Shown: one piece after another, positions 26,051 to 35,598 of the stretch
Layout of the letters: each line of letters starts with the position of its first letter
How positions within the stretch are numbered: the stretch's first letter is position 1
Assembly: GCA_947632185.1 (NCBI GenBank)
Contig: CANROH010000006.1
Span: 1-47,385, forward strand
Direction: 5' to 3'
DNA from: an uncultured Clostridia bacterium
Lineage (GTDB): Bacteria > Bacillota > Clostridia > TANB77 > CAG-508
DNA: 47,385 nucleotides
Translations under genes and position numbers: made by a program
The notes under the pieces: generated by a model
What the model was told of the DNA's origin: nothing
The model's database searches: none
The model's input: only the letters and a program-made list of their open reading frames with translations

Positions 26051-27898
26051 TTAATTAGTTTTCCTTAAAATAACCCCAGCTTCATTTTGAAATACCACTT
26101 CATACTCTTCAGTATCTTGATATTTTTCTCCTGTAAACAATACAAAATACTTTTTATTCTCATTTTCCATCCAATCATCTACATCAGTTTCAACAACTGC
26201 TTTTTGAAGATCATTTATTGATTCTCCGCCAGATTCAATTCTTGATATAACATACATCCAAGCTTTGCAATTTGTATTCATTCCACCTACTAACATGTTC
26301 TTTAATGTAATATCTTTTACTTCTCCCATAGCTTCTGCAAGTTTAACTCGATTTGCATCAACTATACAAGAAACATTTATATTCATAGCCTGCCAAATAT
26401 TTGTATCATAATATATTCCAGCAATGGTATGTGTTCTACAATCATCTGCTAAAGCAGGCGTTTCAAGTAAATTTGGGGATTTTAATTGAAGTCTATCTTC
26501 TAATCCAGAAACACAAACATATATTATTAAACACCAAACTGCTAAGTAAGATACAAGTGCTACTTTTAAATCTTTATTTTCTTCTAAATTGCACATAGTT
26601 TCAATTGCCATATCTACTACTACAATCCATAAAATATAATATATTTTGTAATAATAGTAAGCAGATACTATGCCATAAATTACTCCAACTAATGATATAA
26701 AAGTTTGAAGTAGTAAAATTCCTAGTGCTACTGTTTGATAATTTATTTTTTTATTTTTTATAGTTCTATATATAAATATTGCTATAAATGGAATATAAAA
26801 TAGAAAATCTTGATATATTGCTTTATAAATTCCTCCATCAAATCCTATTGCATCTGTTAATTTATTTTGATCTCTATCTGTAAATGTCGGAATTACCAAG
26901 TAAAAAATTGATAAAATAGTTACTATTAATAAAGCACCAGTAATTAAAAGAGTTGACTTTTTGAATATTTTTAAAATGCTTTTTTCTTCTTTTTTATCAA
27001 AATCTTTTATAAAAACATATATACATATAAATGCAAATAATGCTGGTACAAATAAGCAATATGAGAATATAATTCCAACTCCCATAAGTATTATTAATGG
27101 TAAAATAAACCAAAAATTAATCTCTCTCTTCTCGTAAACTTTTGCCAAATAAAACAATCCTGTTGCAAACGCTATTGCTACACTTAAATATGAAAATCCA
27201 TATAATAGACTTGTGTATGGATATGCAAAAGAATATAGAACTAAAAATACAATTCCTATCACAAAATTTAATTTAGTTTTTAATTTATCTGATATTAGCA
27301 TATAAAACGCTAATACATTTAAAAACATTATACCTATTTCGAAAAGCTTAAATAATACATAGTCTTCTAATGGTGTAATACTTCTCATTACATTCATAAA
27401 AATACCTGTATTTATATATGCACCTGTTTGCATTGTTTTAAAATTATATCCAGTAGTATTATTTATTTTTGCTAAAATTTTCATATTATCAGCAAAATTA
27501 GTTGCTGCACTGTAATGCATACAAGCATCAACAGAAGCATTTGCCACTGTTTTTGATAGTGGTGCATATTGAGATACCGCCATATAACAAATAATTATTG
27601 CAGAAATTATTACAGCAAAAAAATCTATTATTCTTATTTCAAAAGCTTGAATCTTTTTGTCTTTATATATTTTAAAACATAATACAGCTGTAACAATCAA
27701 ATCTATTATTGATAAAAATGTTAAATTTGTAGTTACATTTAATACACCAAATACCATACATATTAAAATATTAAAGGCTAAATATGCAATTATACTTAAT
27801 ATACTTATACTAACTATGTTTTGTTTATTATCTGACTTTTTAACTAATATAAAGCTTGCAAGTAACATTAAAACAGTTAATATGTAGAAAATTGCCAT
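26051..27898 (-). CDS. Large membrane protein of the MQTGAYIN family, copy 2
   Basis: This 615-residue polytopic protein is the shortest and most divergent of three paralogs. The start chosen is the ATG at 27898 with GGAGG eight bases upstream; a TTG at 27913 would place the ribosome site inside the coding region. With this start, ASVDACMHYSAA (Asp124, His128, Tyr129) and MQTGAYIN (156-163) fall at the same residue numbers as in the other two copies. It lacks much of the late membrane and linker section present in the longer copies. Its outer C-terminal domain is different, with DDCRTHTIAGIYYD and EYEVVFQNEAGVILRK. A GT-C-type role is inferred. Confidence 0.84.
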   Translation of the reverse strand: MAIFYILTVLMLLASFILVKKSDNKQNIVSISILSIIAYLAFNILICMVFGVLNVTTNLTFLSIIDLIVTAVLCFKIYKDKKIQAFEIRIIDFFAVIISAIIICYMAVSQYAPLSKTVANASVDACMHYSAATNFADNMKILAKINNTTGYNFKTMQTGAYINTGIFMNVMRSITPLEDYVLFKLFEIGIMFLNVLAFYMLISDKLKTKLNFVIGIVFLVLYSFAYPYTSLLYGFSYLSVAIAFATGLFYLAKVYEKREINFWFILPLIILMGVGIIFSYCLFVPALFAFICIYVFIKDFDKKEEKSILKIFKKSTLLITGALLIVTILSIFYLVIPTFTDRDQNKLTDAIGFDGGIYKAIYQDFLFYIPFIAIFIYRTIKNKKINYQTVALGILLLQTFISLVGVIYGIVSAYYYYKIYYILWIVVVDMAIETMCNLEENKDLKVALVSYLAVWCLIIYVCVSGLEDRLQLKSPNLLETPALADDCRTHTIAGIYYDTNIWQAMNINVSCIVDANRVKLAEAMGEVKDITLKNMLVGGMNTNCKAWMYVISRIESGGESINDLQKAVVETDVDDWMENENKKYFVLFTGEKYQDTEEYEVVFQNEAGVILRKTN

Positions 27899-27938
27899 AA
27901 AAATTTCCTCCAAATCTCATTAGATTTTTAAATAATTG

Positions 27939-30122
27939 CTATTTTTCTCTATTAATTTTGGCAACAAAACCGTTTCCATTTTCAAACAAAATTTCTATTT
28001 CATCCATTTGTTTAATTCCTTTTAAATCTTCGTTAAATTTATTTATGCTTGTCTGATCTCTTGAAACAACTTGAACTATGTACTTTTTATTTTCATTTTT
28101 AATTATATCTTCTACTGTATAATGAGTCGTGTCTTTTATATAATATTGATAAGGTATAGTATCTGATGAAATTTCCAAAACGGCTGTTGCCCATGTTCTT
28201 GTAAAAATTCCATCAAAAATTATTTCAGTATTATCTGCAGTAAGATCGCTTATATTTTCTCTTGCATATGTAGCAATTTCTATTTCATCTTTATTAAAGC
28301 ATGATGTTAAATCTACTAGTTTTCTATTATTACAATTTTCAATATAATACATACCTACAAAGTTTGGTAATTGATGCTTCTTTTCTTCTGTTGTTATGTG
28401 TCCTGCTTTAAGCCAAATCCAACCACATACAAAAACTCCCCAAAGTATTACATATACATATCCAGCTATGCAAATCTTTTTTATTTCAAAAGTAGATATT
28501 TTATTTAAAAATACTTTTATTTTTTCTGATTTAATTTTTTCACTTATTTTTTTTGATAATTTACTAAAATCAACTTTTTGAATTAGTTGAGGTAACACAG
28601 TAAATATAGCCAAAAGCAAAAACATCAATAAATCAAGTATCATAAAATGATTCTTTATGAACATGTTATATAATTCCATAATTGACAATTCAGGCTTTGC
28701 TAACTGAACATTTATTATTGTAAAGATCACTTTCATTATTAAAAATGCATATAAAGCAAATATTATTATTGCATCTATTCTAATTATTTTTTTATCTATG
28801 TACGTATTAATTAAATCAATAGTTATTGCAAATATTGCAATCCAAATTATAAAATAGCTTTTAAGCATATAATAATCTGAAACTATTTTATAATGAACGC
28901 CTATATTTAATAACGCACAAAATCCAACTAATATAACAGAAAAAATATCAATATATCTTAAATTTTTATTTTTTATTTTTCTTACTAATTCCACTAAAAA
29001 CCAAGCAATAAATGGTGTATAAGGTAAAAAGTTACGATATCTCTCAGAATATATTCCACCACCTTCTTTTAAAGCATCAAATAAATTTGTTTGTCCTGGT
29101 ATAAAGAATGTTGGTATTAATAAATATCCAATTCCAACGACTGTAACTAATAAAAGTAATCCCGTTACAATTAATGTTGTTTTCTTAAAAAATTTAAAAT
29201 AAGTTTTTCCACTCTGATTAAAATCTTTTAAGAAACAATATATACATATTGAAGCAAAAATAGCTGGTACAAATAAGCAATATGAAAATGTTAAACCTAA
29301 TGAAAGTAAAACTATTAATGGTAGAACTATTTTTCTTGTAATTTTTTCATCTGAATATAAGTATTCAACAACTTCAAGTAACATTGCAGTTATCATTATT
29401 CCAACTGATAAGTAAGAGAATCCATAAAACCAAGAATTATATGGATATCCATAAATATACAAAGCAAACAATATTAAAGTAGCTATAAATCCTCTTTTAG
29501 TCTTTATTTTATCCATAAATGTAGCATAAAAAGCTAGTCCACTTAAATACAATACTATAGTTTCAAAAACTTGATATAAATATGTATAATCTATTCCTGT
29601 AATTCCATGAATTATATTCATAAAAATTCCATCATTAATATATGCACCTGTTTGCATTACATTAAAATCAAAAAAAGTTTTATCCTCTACATTTATAAAT
29701 AATTTTAAATTCTGAGCATAATGTTTTGCAGCTCTATAATGTATTGCAGAATCTATAGCCATATGTGAAATATCGCCTTTATAAATATACAAATCTTTAA
29801 AAAACATAACTACAAAAATAATTAAAATACATAATAAAAATAATGCATCAATTTTTCTTACATAATATTTTTGAATATCTCTATTTTTTATTGCTTTAAA
29901 ACTTAACAAAATTGCAAAAGCTATATTTATTACTGATAAAAGCCATATATGAGATGTAATATTAAGTAAACCTAATACCATCCCCAAAAATATATTATAT
30001 CCAAACAGTGTTACAAGATAAATTATAATCCATTTAATGAAATTCAATTTTTGTTCTGTTTTTTTGAAAATCATAAATGCAATTCCTAAAACTATTAAAG
30101 TTATTATGTACAATAGTTCCAT
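27939..30122 (-). CDS. Large membrane protein of the MQTGAYIN family, copy 3
   Basis: This 727-residue polytopic protein is strongly similar along its length to copy 1 at 15154, including the first loop AIDSAIHYRAAKHY, MQTGAYINDG, GGIYSERYRNFLPY and the outer domain LPNFVGMYYIENCNNRK. The start chosen is the ATG at 30122, with GGAG seven bases upstream; it matches MEYLYIFT of copy 1, while the ATG at 30134 overlaps that ribosome site. It lies between the flippase and copy 2. It probably acts outside the membrane as a GT-C-like transferase or polymerase, but no characterised relative is known to me. Confidence 0.86.
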   Translation of the reverse strand: MELLYIITLIVLGIAFMIFKKTEQKLNFIKWIIIYLVTLFGYNIFLGMVLGLLNITSHIWLLSVINIAFAILLSFKAIKNRDIQKYYVRKIDALFLLCILIIFVVMFFKDLYIYKGDISHMAIDSAIHYRAAKHYAQNLKLFINVEDKTFFDFNVMQTGAYINDGIFMNIIHGITGIDYTYLYQVFETIVLYLSGLAFYATFMDKIKTKRGFIATLILFALYIYGYPYNSWFYGFSYLSVGIMITAMLLEVVEYLYSDEKITRKIVLPLIVLLSLGLTFSYCLFVPAIFASICIYCFLKDFNQSGKTYFKFFKKTTLIVTGLLLLVTVVGIGYLLIPTFFIPGQTNLFDALKEGGGIYSERYRNFLPYTPFIAWFLVELVRKIKNKNLRYIDIFSVILVGFCALLNIGVHYKIVSDYYMLKSYFIIWIAIFAITIDLINTYIDKKIIRIDAIIIFALYAFLIMKVIFTIINVQLAKPELSIMELYNMFIKNHFMILDLLMFLLLAIFTVLPQLIQKVDFSKLSKKISEKIKSEKIKVFLNKISTFEIKKICIAGYVYVILWGVFVCGWIWLKAGHITTEEKKHQLPNFVGMYYIENCNNRKLVDLTSCFNKDEIEIATYARENISDLTADNTEIIFDGIFTRTWATAVLEISSDTIPYQYYIKDTTHYTVEDIIKNENKKYIVQVVSRDQTSINKFNEDLKGIKQMDEIEILFENGNGFVAKINREK

Positions 30123-30146
30123 TTTTTTCTCCATTTCTTTATTTTA

Positions 30147-31418
30147 CTATTTATTGTTTATTAAATTATTAGTTACACTTTTTTGTTCATTATGCATTAT
30201 TATCTTTGTAGCAATTGTATATAAAACAAATTGAATTGCAAGAGTTGTGGTACATGCTAAAGTTGCACCATTTATGCCAAGTTTTAAAGTTCCAACTAAA
30301 ATATTTGAACCTAAAAAAGCAATTACCATTGATAATATATAAATCACAAATTGAATAAAAGTATGTCTTATTGTTGTTAAAGTTACTAAATTTATATATG
30401 ATATTGCATAGAATATATAAGAACCAATAATTATGCATAAATTTATTCTATATGATGTTAAATCTAAACCATAGACTAATCCTAAAAATTCAGGTCCAAG
30501 TAAAAATGCTGCTAATACTGCAAATGCTCCAAAAGCTATTACAACTAACTTAATTTTAAATGTAACTGACACAATTTCTTTTAATTCTTTTTTTTCGTAC
30601 ATATCTTTTAGCTTACCTAAAAATGGCATTACTATAAATTGTGTAAATAATGTCATAACAGTAGCTGGCATCATTATGTATCCATATATTGCTTGAATAT
30701 CTTCTGTTAAATAACTATCTATAGCATATTTTGGCGCATTTAATATATATATACCAGCAAATGAATTTACAAAAACAAAGAACTCTGATTTTAATATTGA
30801 GATTACATTTCTCATATCTACTTTTTGAGTGTTGTCTATTAGTTTTTTAGTAATTATTATATAATCATATACTATTAAAAAAGTTAAATTAACTATTATT
30901 ACTGATAAACATGCAAGTCTTAAATCTTTTGTAATTAAGTCAACAATTAAAAATAATATTATACCTATAAAACCTTTTGCACTTAATGATATTCCTGATT
31001 TATATAATATATTATTTTTTTGCATTATTCCATAAAGTATATCTGAAAAGGCTTCTAATCCTTTAAAAATAGCAAGAAGAGCAAATATTGTTGTTTTGAA
31101 AGCAGAATATCTTTTTATTAATAAAAAAGCTGTTGCTCCAATTATCATTATTAAACAGGTTAAAGCTCTATTTGCAATATAATCTTTATCTTTAATTTTA
31201 TTTTCAATGTCTGTTACTTGACAAAGCCTTCCTGAATACATTGCTAAAGTATAAAGAATTGTTGCTGTAGCATATGCTATTGAGAATATTCCTGCAGTTT
31301 GAATATCATTAACTCTTGTTACAATAATTAAAAAAAACAATGAATTAAATGAATTTATACCAGTACCTAAACTATTCCAAACAAAGTTTTTTAAAAATAA
31401 CTTTTTTTCTGAATCCAT
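30147..31418 (-). CDS. Oligosaccharide flippase (Wzx-type, MOP family)
   Basis: It is likely to move the lipid-linked glycan unit across the membrane. The 423 residues have about 12 hydrophobic segments, with the characteristic start FLKNFVWNSLGTGINSFNSL, then VTRVNDIQTAGIFSIAYA and AMYSGRL, which place it in the polysaccharide biosynthesis branch of the MOP superfamily. Its ATG directly abuts the stop of the preceding GT2 gene (TAAATG), implying coupled translation. It is the only complete exporter candidate in the window. Confidence 0.9.
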   Translation of the reverse strand: MDSEKKLFLKNFVWNSLGTGINSFNSLFFLIIVTRVNDIQTAGIFSIAYATATILYTLAMYSGRLCQVTDIENKIKDKDYIANRALTCLIMIIGATAFLLIKRYSAFKTTIFALLAIFKGLEAFSDILYGIMQKNNILYKSGISLSAKGFIGIILFLIVDLITKDLRLACLSVIIVNLTFLIVYDYIIITKKLIDNTQKVDMRNVISILKSEFFVFVNSFAGIYILNAPKYAIDSYLTEDIQAIYGYIMMPATVMTLFTQFIVMPFLGKLKDMYEKKELKEIVSVTFKIKLVVIAFGAFAVLAAFLLGPEFLGLVYGLDLTSYRINLCIIIGSYIFYAISYINLVTLTTIRHTFIQFVIYILSMVIAFLGSNILVGTLKLGINGATLACTTTLAIQFVLYTIATKIIMHNEQKSVTNNLINNK

Positions 31419-32327
31419 TTATAAAACTCCTATTAAAAATATTATTCTAAGCATAATATCATCTATTATGTTTCTTCTAATTCTTTTCGGATAAAAAGCT
31501 TTTTTTAGCATATTTAAAAAACTATATTCTTCACTTGCAAATAAATCAAGTATTTTTTTATTTTCATCTGATAATTCATAATAAAAATAGTTTTTAAAAT
31601 TTATCATTTGTTGTTTTATATCTCTTAGTCCGTCGCTAAATAAAAGATTTCTTATTCTCCAAATAATAAGTCTAAAATATCCTTGTCCTTCTGATGTAGC
31701 ATTTTCTTTTCTTCTTCTATACTTAACTGTTGTTACATTATTATGAGCTACATTGCCAAGCCCCATGCATAAAATATATGTCCACCAATCGTGGAAAAAG
31801 CAGGTTTTAGGCATATTTTCTATTATCATATCTCTTGTTTTCTTATTTACAGTCATAGTCATTCCTTGACTAACACATGAAAACAAAGAGCTTAAAAATG
31901 AATATTTTTTGTTTTTGTCTCCATGACCTATAAATTGCATATTTTCATCATAATAATCCGAATTTCCAAAAACCATATTAGGCTTAGTATTATCTAATTC
32001 ATTAAGGGAATTAACAGCTAGTTCTATCTTATTTTGTATCCAAACATCATCTTGATCTGCATAAGAATAATAATCTGCATCAGCCAATTTCAATAACTCA
32101 AAAAAGCTTTTAACAAACCCTAAATTTTCTCCTTCATGTAATATAATATTTTTGTTAGTTTTTTGATATTCTTTTACTATTTCTACAGTCCTATCTTTAG
32201 AACCATCATCTCTAACTACTATTTCTACATTCTTATATGTTTGATTTAATATAGAGTCTAACTGTTCTCTTATAAATCTTTCTCCATTATATGTAGACAT
32301 TATTACTGCTACTTTTTTATCACTCAT
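31419..32327 (-). CDS. GT2 glycosyltransferase (DQDD type)
   Basis: This is a 302-residue GT-A enzyme with MSTYNGERFIREQLDSIL, VVRDDGSKDRT, the metal motif YADQDDVW and the likely catalytic HDWW. This architecture is common in rhamnosyl- and galactosyltransferases of streptococcal rhamnan and O-antigen loci. It is a relative of the GT2 at 45382, which has SDQDD and HDYW at matching places. It begins four bases after the DUF7657-type gene and ends against the flippase start. The sugar is unknown. Confidence 0.9.
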   Translation of the reverse strand: MSDKKVAVIMSTYNGERFIREQLDSILNQTYKNVEIVVRDDGSKDRTVEIVKEYQKTNKNIILHEGENLGFVKSFFELLKLADADYYSYADQDDVWIQNKIELAVNSLNELDNTKPNMVFGNSDYYDENMQFIGHGDKNKKYSFLSSLFSCVSQGMTMTVNKKTRDMIIENMPKTCFFHDWWTYILCMGLGNVAHNNVTTVKYRRRKENATSEGQGYFRLIIWRIRNLLFSDGLRDIKQQMINFKNYFYYELSDENKKILDLFASEEYSFLNMLKKAFYPKRIRRNIIDDIMLRIIFLIGVL

Positions 32328-32331
32328 TTAT

Positions 32332-34542
32332 TTATATACCTTCCATTATCTTGTAAATATATAGCCCATCTTCATTGTATAATTCTTCAAATTCACTTCC
32401 ATAATCTGTCTTGTTTAAATCTGATGTTGAAAGAATGTAATCTACATCTAATTTCAATAAATCTTTGTAATTTAAGTTTAAGAAAATACAATCTGCTGCA
32501 ACTAAACTTACTTGAGTTTCTTCATCTGTAATATTAATTATTAGATGTCCATATCTATTGTAAATATTTCTATATTCTTGAGCTTTATCTCCTAACACAG
32601 TTTCAAATAATTCAATATTTGGATATACTTGAGTTGAATTTAATGTTTTTATTCCATTTGCAACAGCATAATCATTTCTATACCATTCCTTATCATTAAC
32701 AAGCCAAAGTGCATCTGGAGCAGATTTTTTTATTTCTTGAAGTTTTATAGCAATTGGTTTTGTATAAAGTATATCTGTTGTTCTAATAATAGGATTTACC
32801 CTTAATCCTGTTAATAGAGCAATTGCTATTAATCCATAAATTGTATAATTTTTTATCTTTTCATTATTAATATTCATTATTCCAAAAATTGCAAGTAAGA
32901 ATATTTCTCCAGCAAGTATTATTTTTAGTGAATCTAGATAATGAAAATCAGGTTCATAACCAATTGTAGTTCTTGCTTTATAAATTATATAAACAATTGC
33001 AAATGCAGATAAGAAATATGTTAACTTTTTGTTTATTAATTTATCTCCTTTTTCAAAATTTCCTATTAAATAAATTAGTAAATATATACAAACTGTTCCA
33101 ACTGAAATTGAAGCCCTACCAGCTGTAGTCATAGACATTTTTGTTAAGTTAGCCAAAAATGCTGGGAAGCCAAATACACACCAAATAGTTAGAAACATTC
33201 CAACTGTTAACATTGGAATCCAAAAATGTAAATTCTTTTTATTTCTAATAACATATATAAATCCTAATATTAAAGGTATTGGATAAAAAGAAAGCATTGC
33301 TGAATATTCACAAGGATTTAAGAATTCGTAAAAAGTAAAGTAAATATCATAAAAATATGAATATAGATTTTTTGCTCCTCCTCCAAGTTCTTGTCTTTGT
33401 CCAGGATAGTCTGTATTCATTTCTGCTATTAGAGTATCTTTTGATAGCATATACCATCTTCCAAGTAGTAATGCTATACATACTAAAGTTATAAGAATCA
33501 CTGCAACATCATGTTTTGTAAATCTGTATTTTCCATATTTAATATTCTTAAATAATAACCATATAACTAATGCTAAAAATACATATCCAAAAGATATTTG
33601 CCATGCAGGATAAAATACAAATACATAAGATAGTCCTGCAATAAGTATTCCTAAAGCGCATAAATATTTATATATTTTTTTGTCAGTATTCATAAACTTG
33701 TCTATAAGCACAATTACTATTTGTCCCCAAAGAAGTGTATCCATACAATACCACCATTGTACAGCAGCTGAAAATGTAATAACAATCATTCCACATAATG
33801 AAACTTTTTTATTTCTATTAGTTAATATCAAACAAAGTTCATAAGAACCAAGTAACATTGCAACAAGTCTTATATACCAATATAAGCTTAATCCAACATC
33901 ATTTCCAAATAAAATAAAACCGATTTGAAAAGGTCTTCCAAGCATTAATATATCAGAAACTGGTCCATTTGAAACAGAAAACATATCTGTATCAGTTCCT
34001 CTCAAAACATCAGAAAAATATTGATATTTATCTTCTGTTTGACTTTGAGATAAAATATATGTAGTTGATGTAGCCCATTCATCTGTTCTGATTCTTCTAG
34101 CTGTTCCTAATAAAGTATGATATCTTGTATCATCATTATGTGGTTGAATATAATCATTAAAATTAACTATTGATGAACCAGAATATTTAAATATCATTAC
34201 AAACAACAAAAAGGCACAAGCAATTATGTACCTATATTTATGAATAAATTCATACATTTTTGAAATTTTAAATACAAAATGTATTCCTATAAACATGTAA
34301 ATTAACGAAACTAGCATAATTCTATTTTTTGAAATAAACTGCGGATAAAATCTTCTAAAAATAGTGTATTCGCATATTGTAGCAAATAAAATAGATAAAA
34401 TTGCTACTAAAACCAATTTTGTTTTAGTAAAGTTATCTTTACTAATAAAATTTTGAATTTTTTCTAATAATATTTTATATACTTTTTTACTATTTTCAGC
34501 TACTTTTTTAGTAACTTTGCTAAACTTTTCTAATATTTTCAT
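32332..34542 (-). CDS. Large membrane protein, GT-C-like (DUF7657-type), copy B
   Basis: This 736-residue protein has about 14 hydrophobic segments and an outer C-terminal domain. It is a paralog of the 11254 protein. Shared marks are the first-loop RRIRTDE (149-155), a following SQSQTEDKYQYFSDVLRG resembling SQSFNHFKYFSELLRG in copy A, VQWWY, YPGQRQELGGGA and the C-terminal NSTQVYPNIELF. It has an N-terminal extension of about 85 residues with an amphipathic basic helix and an extra pair of membrane spans. The conserved acidic pair Asp154-Glu155 is the candidate catalytic site for a GT-C enzyme; this is inference. Confidence 0.85.
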   Translation of the reverse strand: MKILEKFSKVTKKVAENSKKVYKILLEKIQNFISKDNFTKTKLVLVAILSILFATICEYTIFRRFYPQFISKNRIMLVSLIYMFIGIHFVFKISKMYEFIHKYRYIIACAFLLFVMIFKYSGSSIVNFNDYIQPHNDDTRYHTLLGTARRIRTDEWATSTTYILSQSQTEDKYQYFSDVLRGTDTDMFSVSNGPVSDILMLGRPFQIGFILFGNDVGLSLYWYIRLVAMLLGSYELCLILTNRNKKVSLCGMIVITFSAAVQWWYCMDTLLWGQIVIVLIDKFMNTDKKIYKYLCALGILIAGLSYVFVFYPAWQISFGYVFLALVIWLLFKNIKYGKYRFTKHDVAVILITLVCIALLLGRWYMLSKDTLIAEMNTDYPGQRQELGGGAKNLYSYFYDIYFTFYEFLNPCEYSAMLSFYPIPLILGFIYVIRNKKNLHFWIPMLTVGMFLTIWCVFGFPAFLANLTKMSMTTAGRASISVGTVCIYLLIYLIGNFEKGDKLINKKLTYFLSAFAIVYIIYKARTTIGYEPDFHYLDSLKIILAGEIFLLAIFGIMNINNEKIKNYTIYGLIAIALLTGLRVNPIIRTTDILYTKPIAIKLQEIKKSAPDALWLVNDKEWYRNDYAVANGIKTLNSTQVYPNIELFETVLGDKAQEYRNIYNRYGHLIINITDEETQVSLVAADCIFLNLNYKDLLKLDVDYILSTSDLNKTDYGSEFEELYNEDGLYIYKIMEGI

Positions 34543-34557
34543 TTTTAATTCCTTATT

Positions 34558-35598
34558 TTACCATTTTACTTCTATTTTAATAACATCTAATAAAAATCTA
34601 TTTACCCAAATATAAACTATTGGTAAATGAATTTTATAAAATAAATGTACTCCCCAAATACAAATGTATTTAAGTCCTTTTTTAACGCAATGAATAAATT
34701 TATAATTTTTATTATTTTTCCATTCTGGAAAATTTTCATTTAAATATTCTGTAATTCCTTTTAAAGCTTCTGTCATTTTTACAGACTTATCATATGAAAG
34801 CATAAAAGCCCATGATATAGCTAAATGCAAAAATGCCATACTAGCTAAATTATCTCTACACTCCTCATATTTTCCTAATTCCTTGCAATGTTCTTTTGTA
34901 ACTAAAAGATATTTTTTCAAATTTTCTATATCTTTTTCATTCATATTATGTATTTGAGAACTAGAACGCAAATAATAATGGTACAAGACATCTGGTATAA
35001 AAGCTAATTTTTTTGCTCCATACATATATGAATGAATTAAAAATAAAGTATCATTGCATCCTCTAAAAGGAAGAAATTCCAAATCCTTTACTATTTCTCT
35101 TCTATACAATTTATTCCATAAAGAAGGATTAGCATATACAATAAAATCATCATTCCAATCCACTTCTTTATTCATAGTACCATATTGAGTCATTTCTGTT
35201 GATACTACTTTTTCTGTATCTAAATCTATTCTATCATATCCTGAAAAAGCAATATCAGCATCATTTTTTTTTGCAGCAGTATATAATTTTTCTGCCCATG
35301 TAACTTCTGGAACATCGTCACTATCAATAAATCCTACATATTCTCCTACTGCTTTTTTTAATCCATAAGTTCTCGCAGACCATTCTCCACCATTTTCTTT
35401 ATGAAATGTCTTTACTTTATTTGGATATCTTTTTTTATAATCCTCTATAATTTTTGGAGCTGAATCTTTAGAACCATCATCTACACAAAGTATTTCAATA
35501 TCTTCTAGAGTTTGATTTACAAGCGCATCTAAGCATCTTGGAATATACTTTTCTAAATTGTAAATAGGTACAACTATAGAAACTTTTACTGTACTCAT
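34558..35598 (-). CDS. GT2 glycosyltransferase (EpsJ/EpsH-like)
   Basis: This 346-residue GT-A enzyme has SIVVPIYNLEKYIPRCLDAL, CVDDGSKDSAP, KENGGEWSARTYGLK, the metal motif GFIDSDD and a hydrophobic C-terminal tail (KYICIWGVHLFYKIHLPIVY) that could be a membrane-associated helix. The opening is of the type found in exopolysaccharide EpsJ/EpsH and teichoic glycosyltransferases. Its ATG abuts the stop of the GtrB-like gene (TAGATG). The donor and acceptor cannot be told from sequence alone. Confidence 0.9.
   Translation of the reverse strand: MSTVKVSIVVPIYNLEKYIPRCLDALVNQTLEDIEILCVDDGSKDSAPKIIEDYKKRYPNKVKTFHKENGGEWSARTYGLKKAVGEYVGFIDSDDVPEVTWAEKLYTAAKKNDADIAFSGYDRIDLDTEKVVSTEMTQYGTMNKEVDWNDDFIVYANPSLWNKLYRREIVKDLEFLPFRGCNDTLFLIHSYMYGAKKLAFIPDVLYHYYLRSSSQIHNMNEKDIENLKKYLLVTKEHCKELGKYEECRDNLASMAFLHLAISWAFMLSYDKSVKMTEALKGITEYLNENFPEWKNNKNYKFIHCVKKGLKYICIWGVHLFYKIHLPIVYIWVNRFLLDVIKIEVKW

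Noticed and set aside
27899..27913. TTG at 27913 as start of the 26051 gene
   Set aside because: It would encode the GGAGG ribosome site; the ATG at 27898 also aligns residue by residue with the paralogs.
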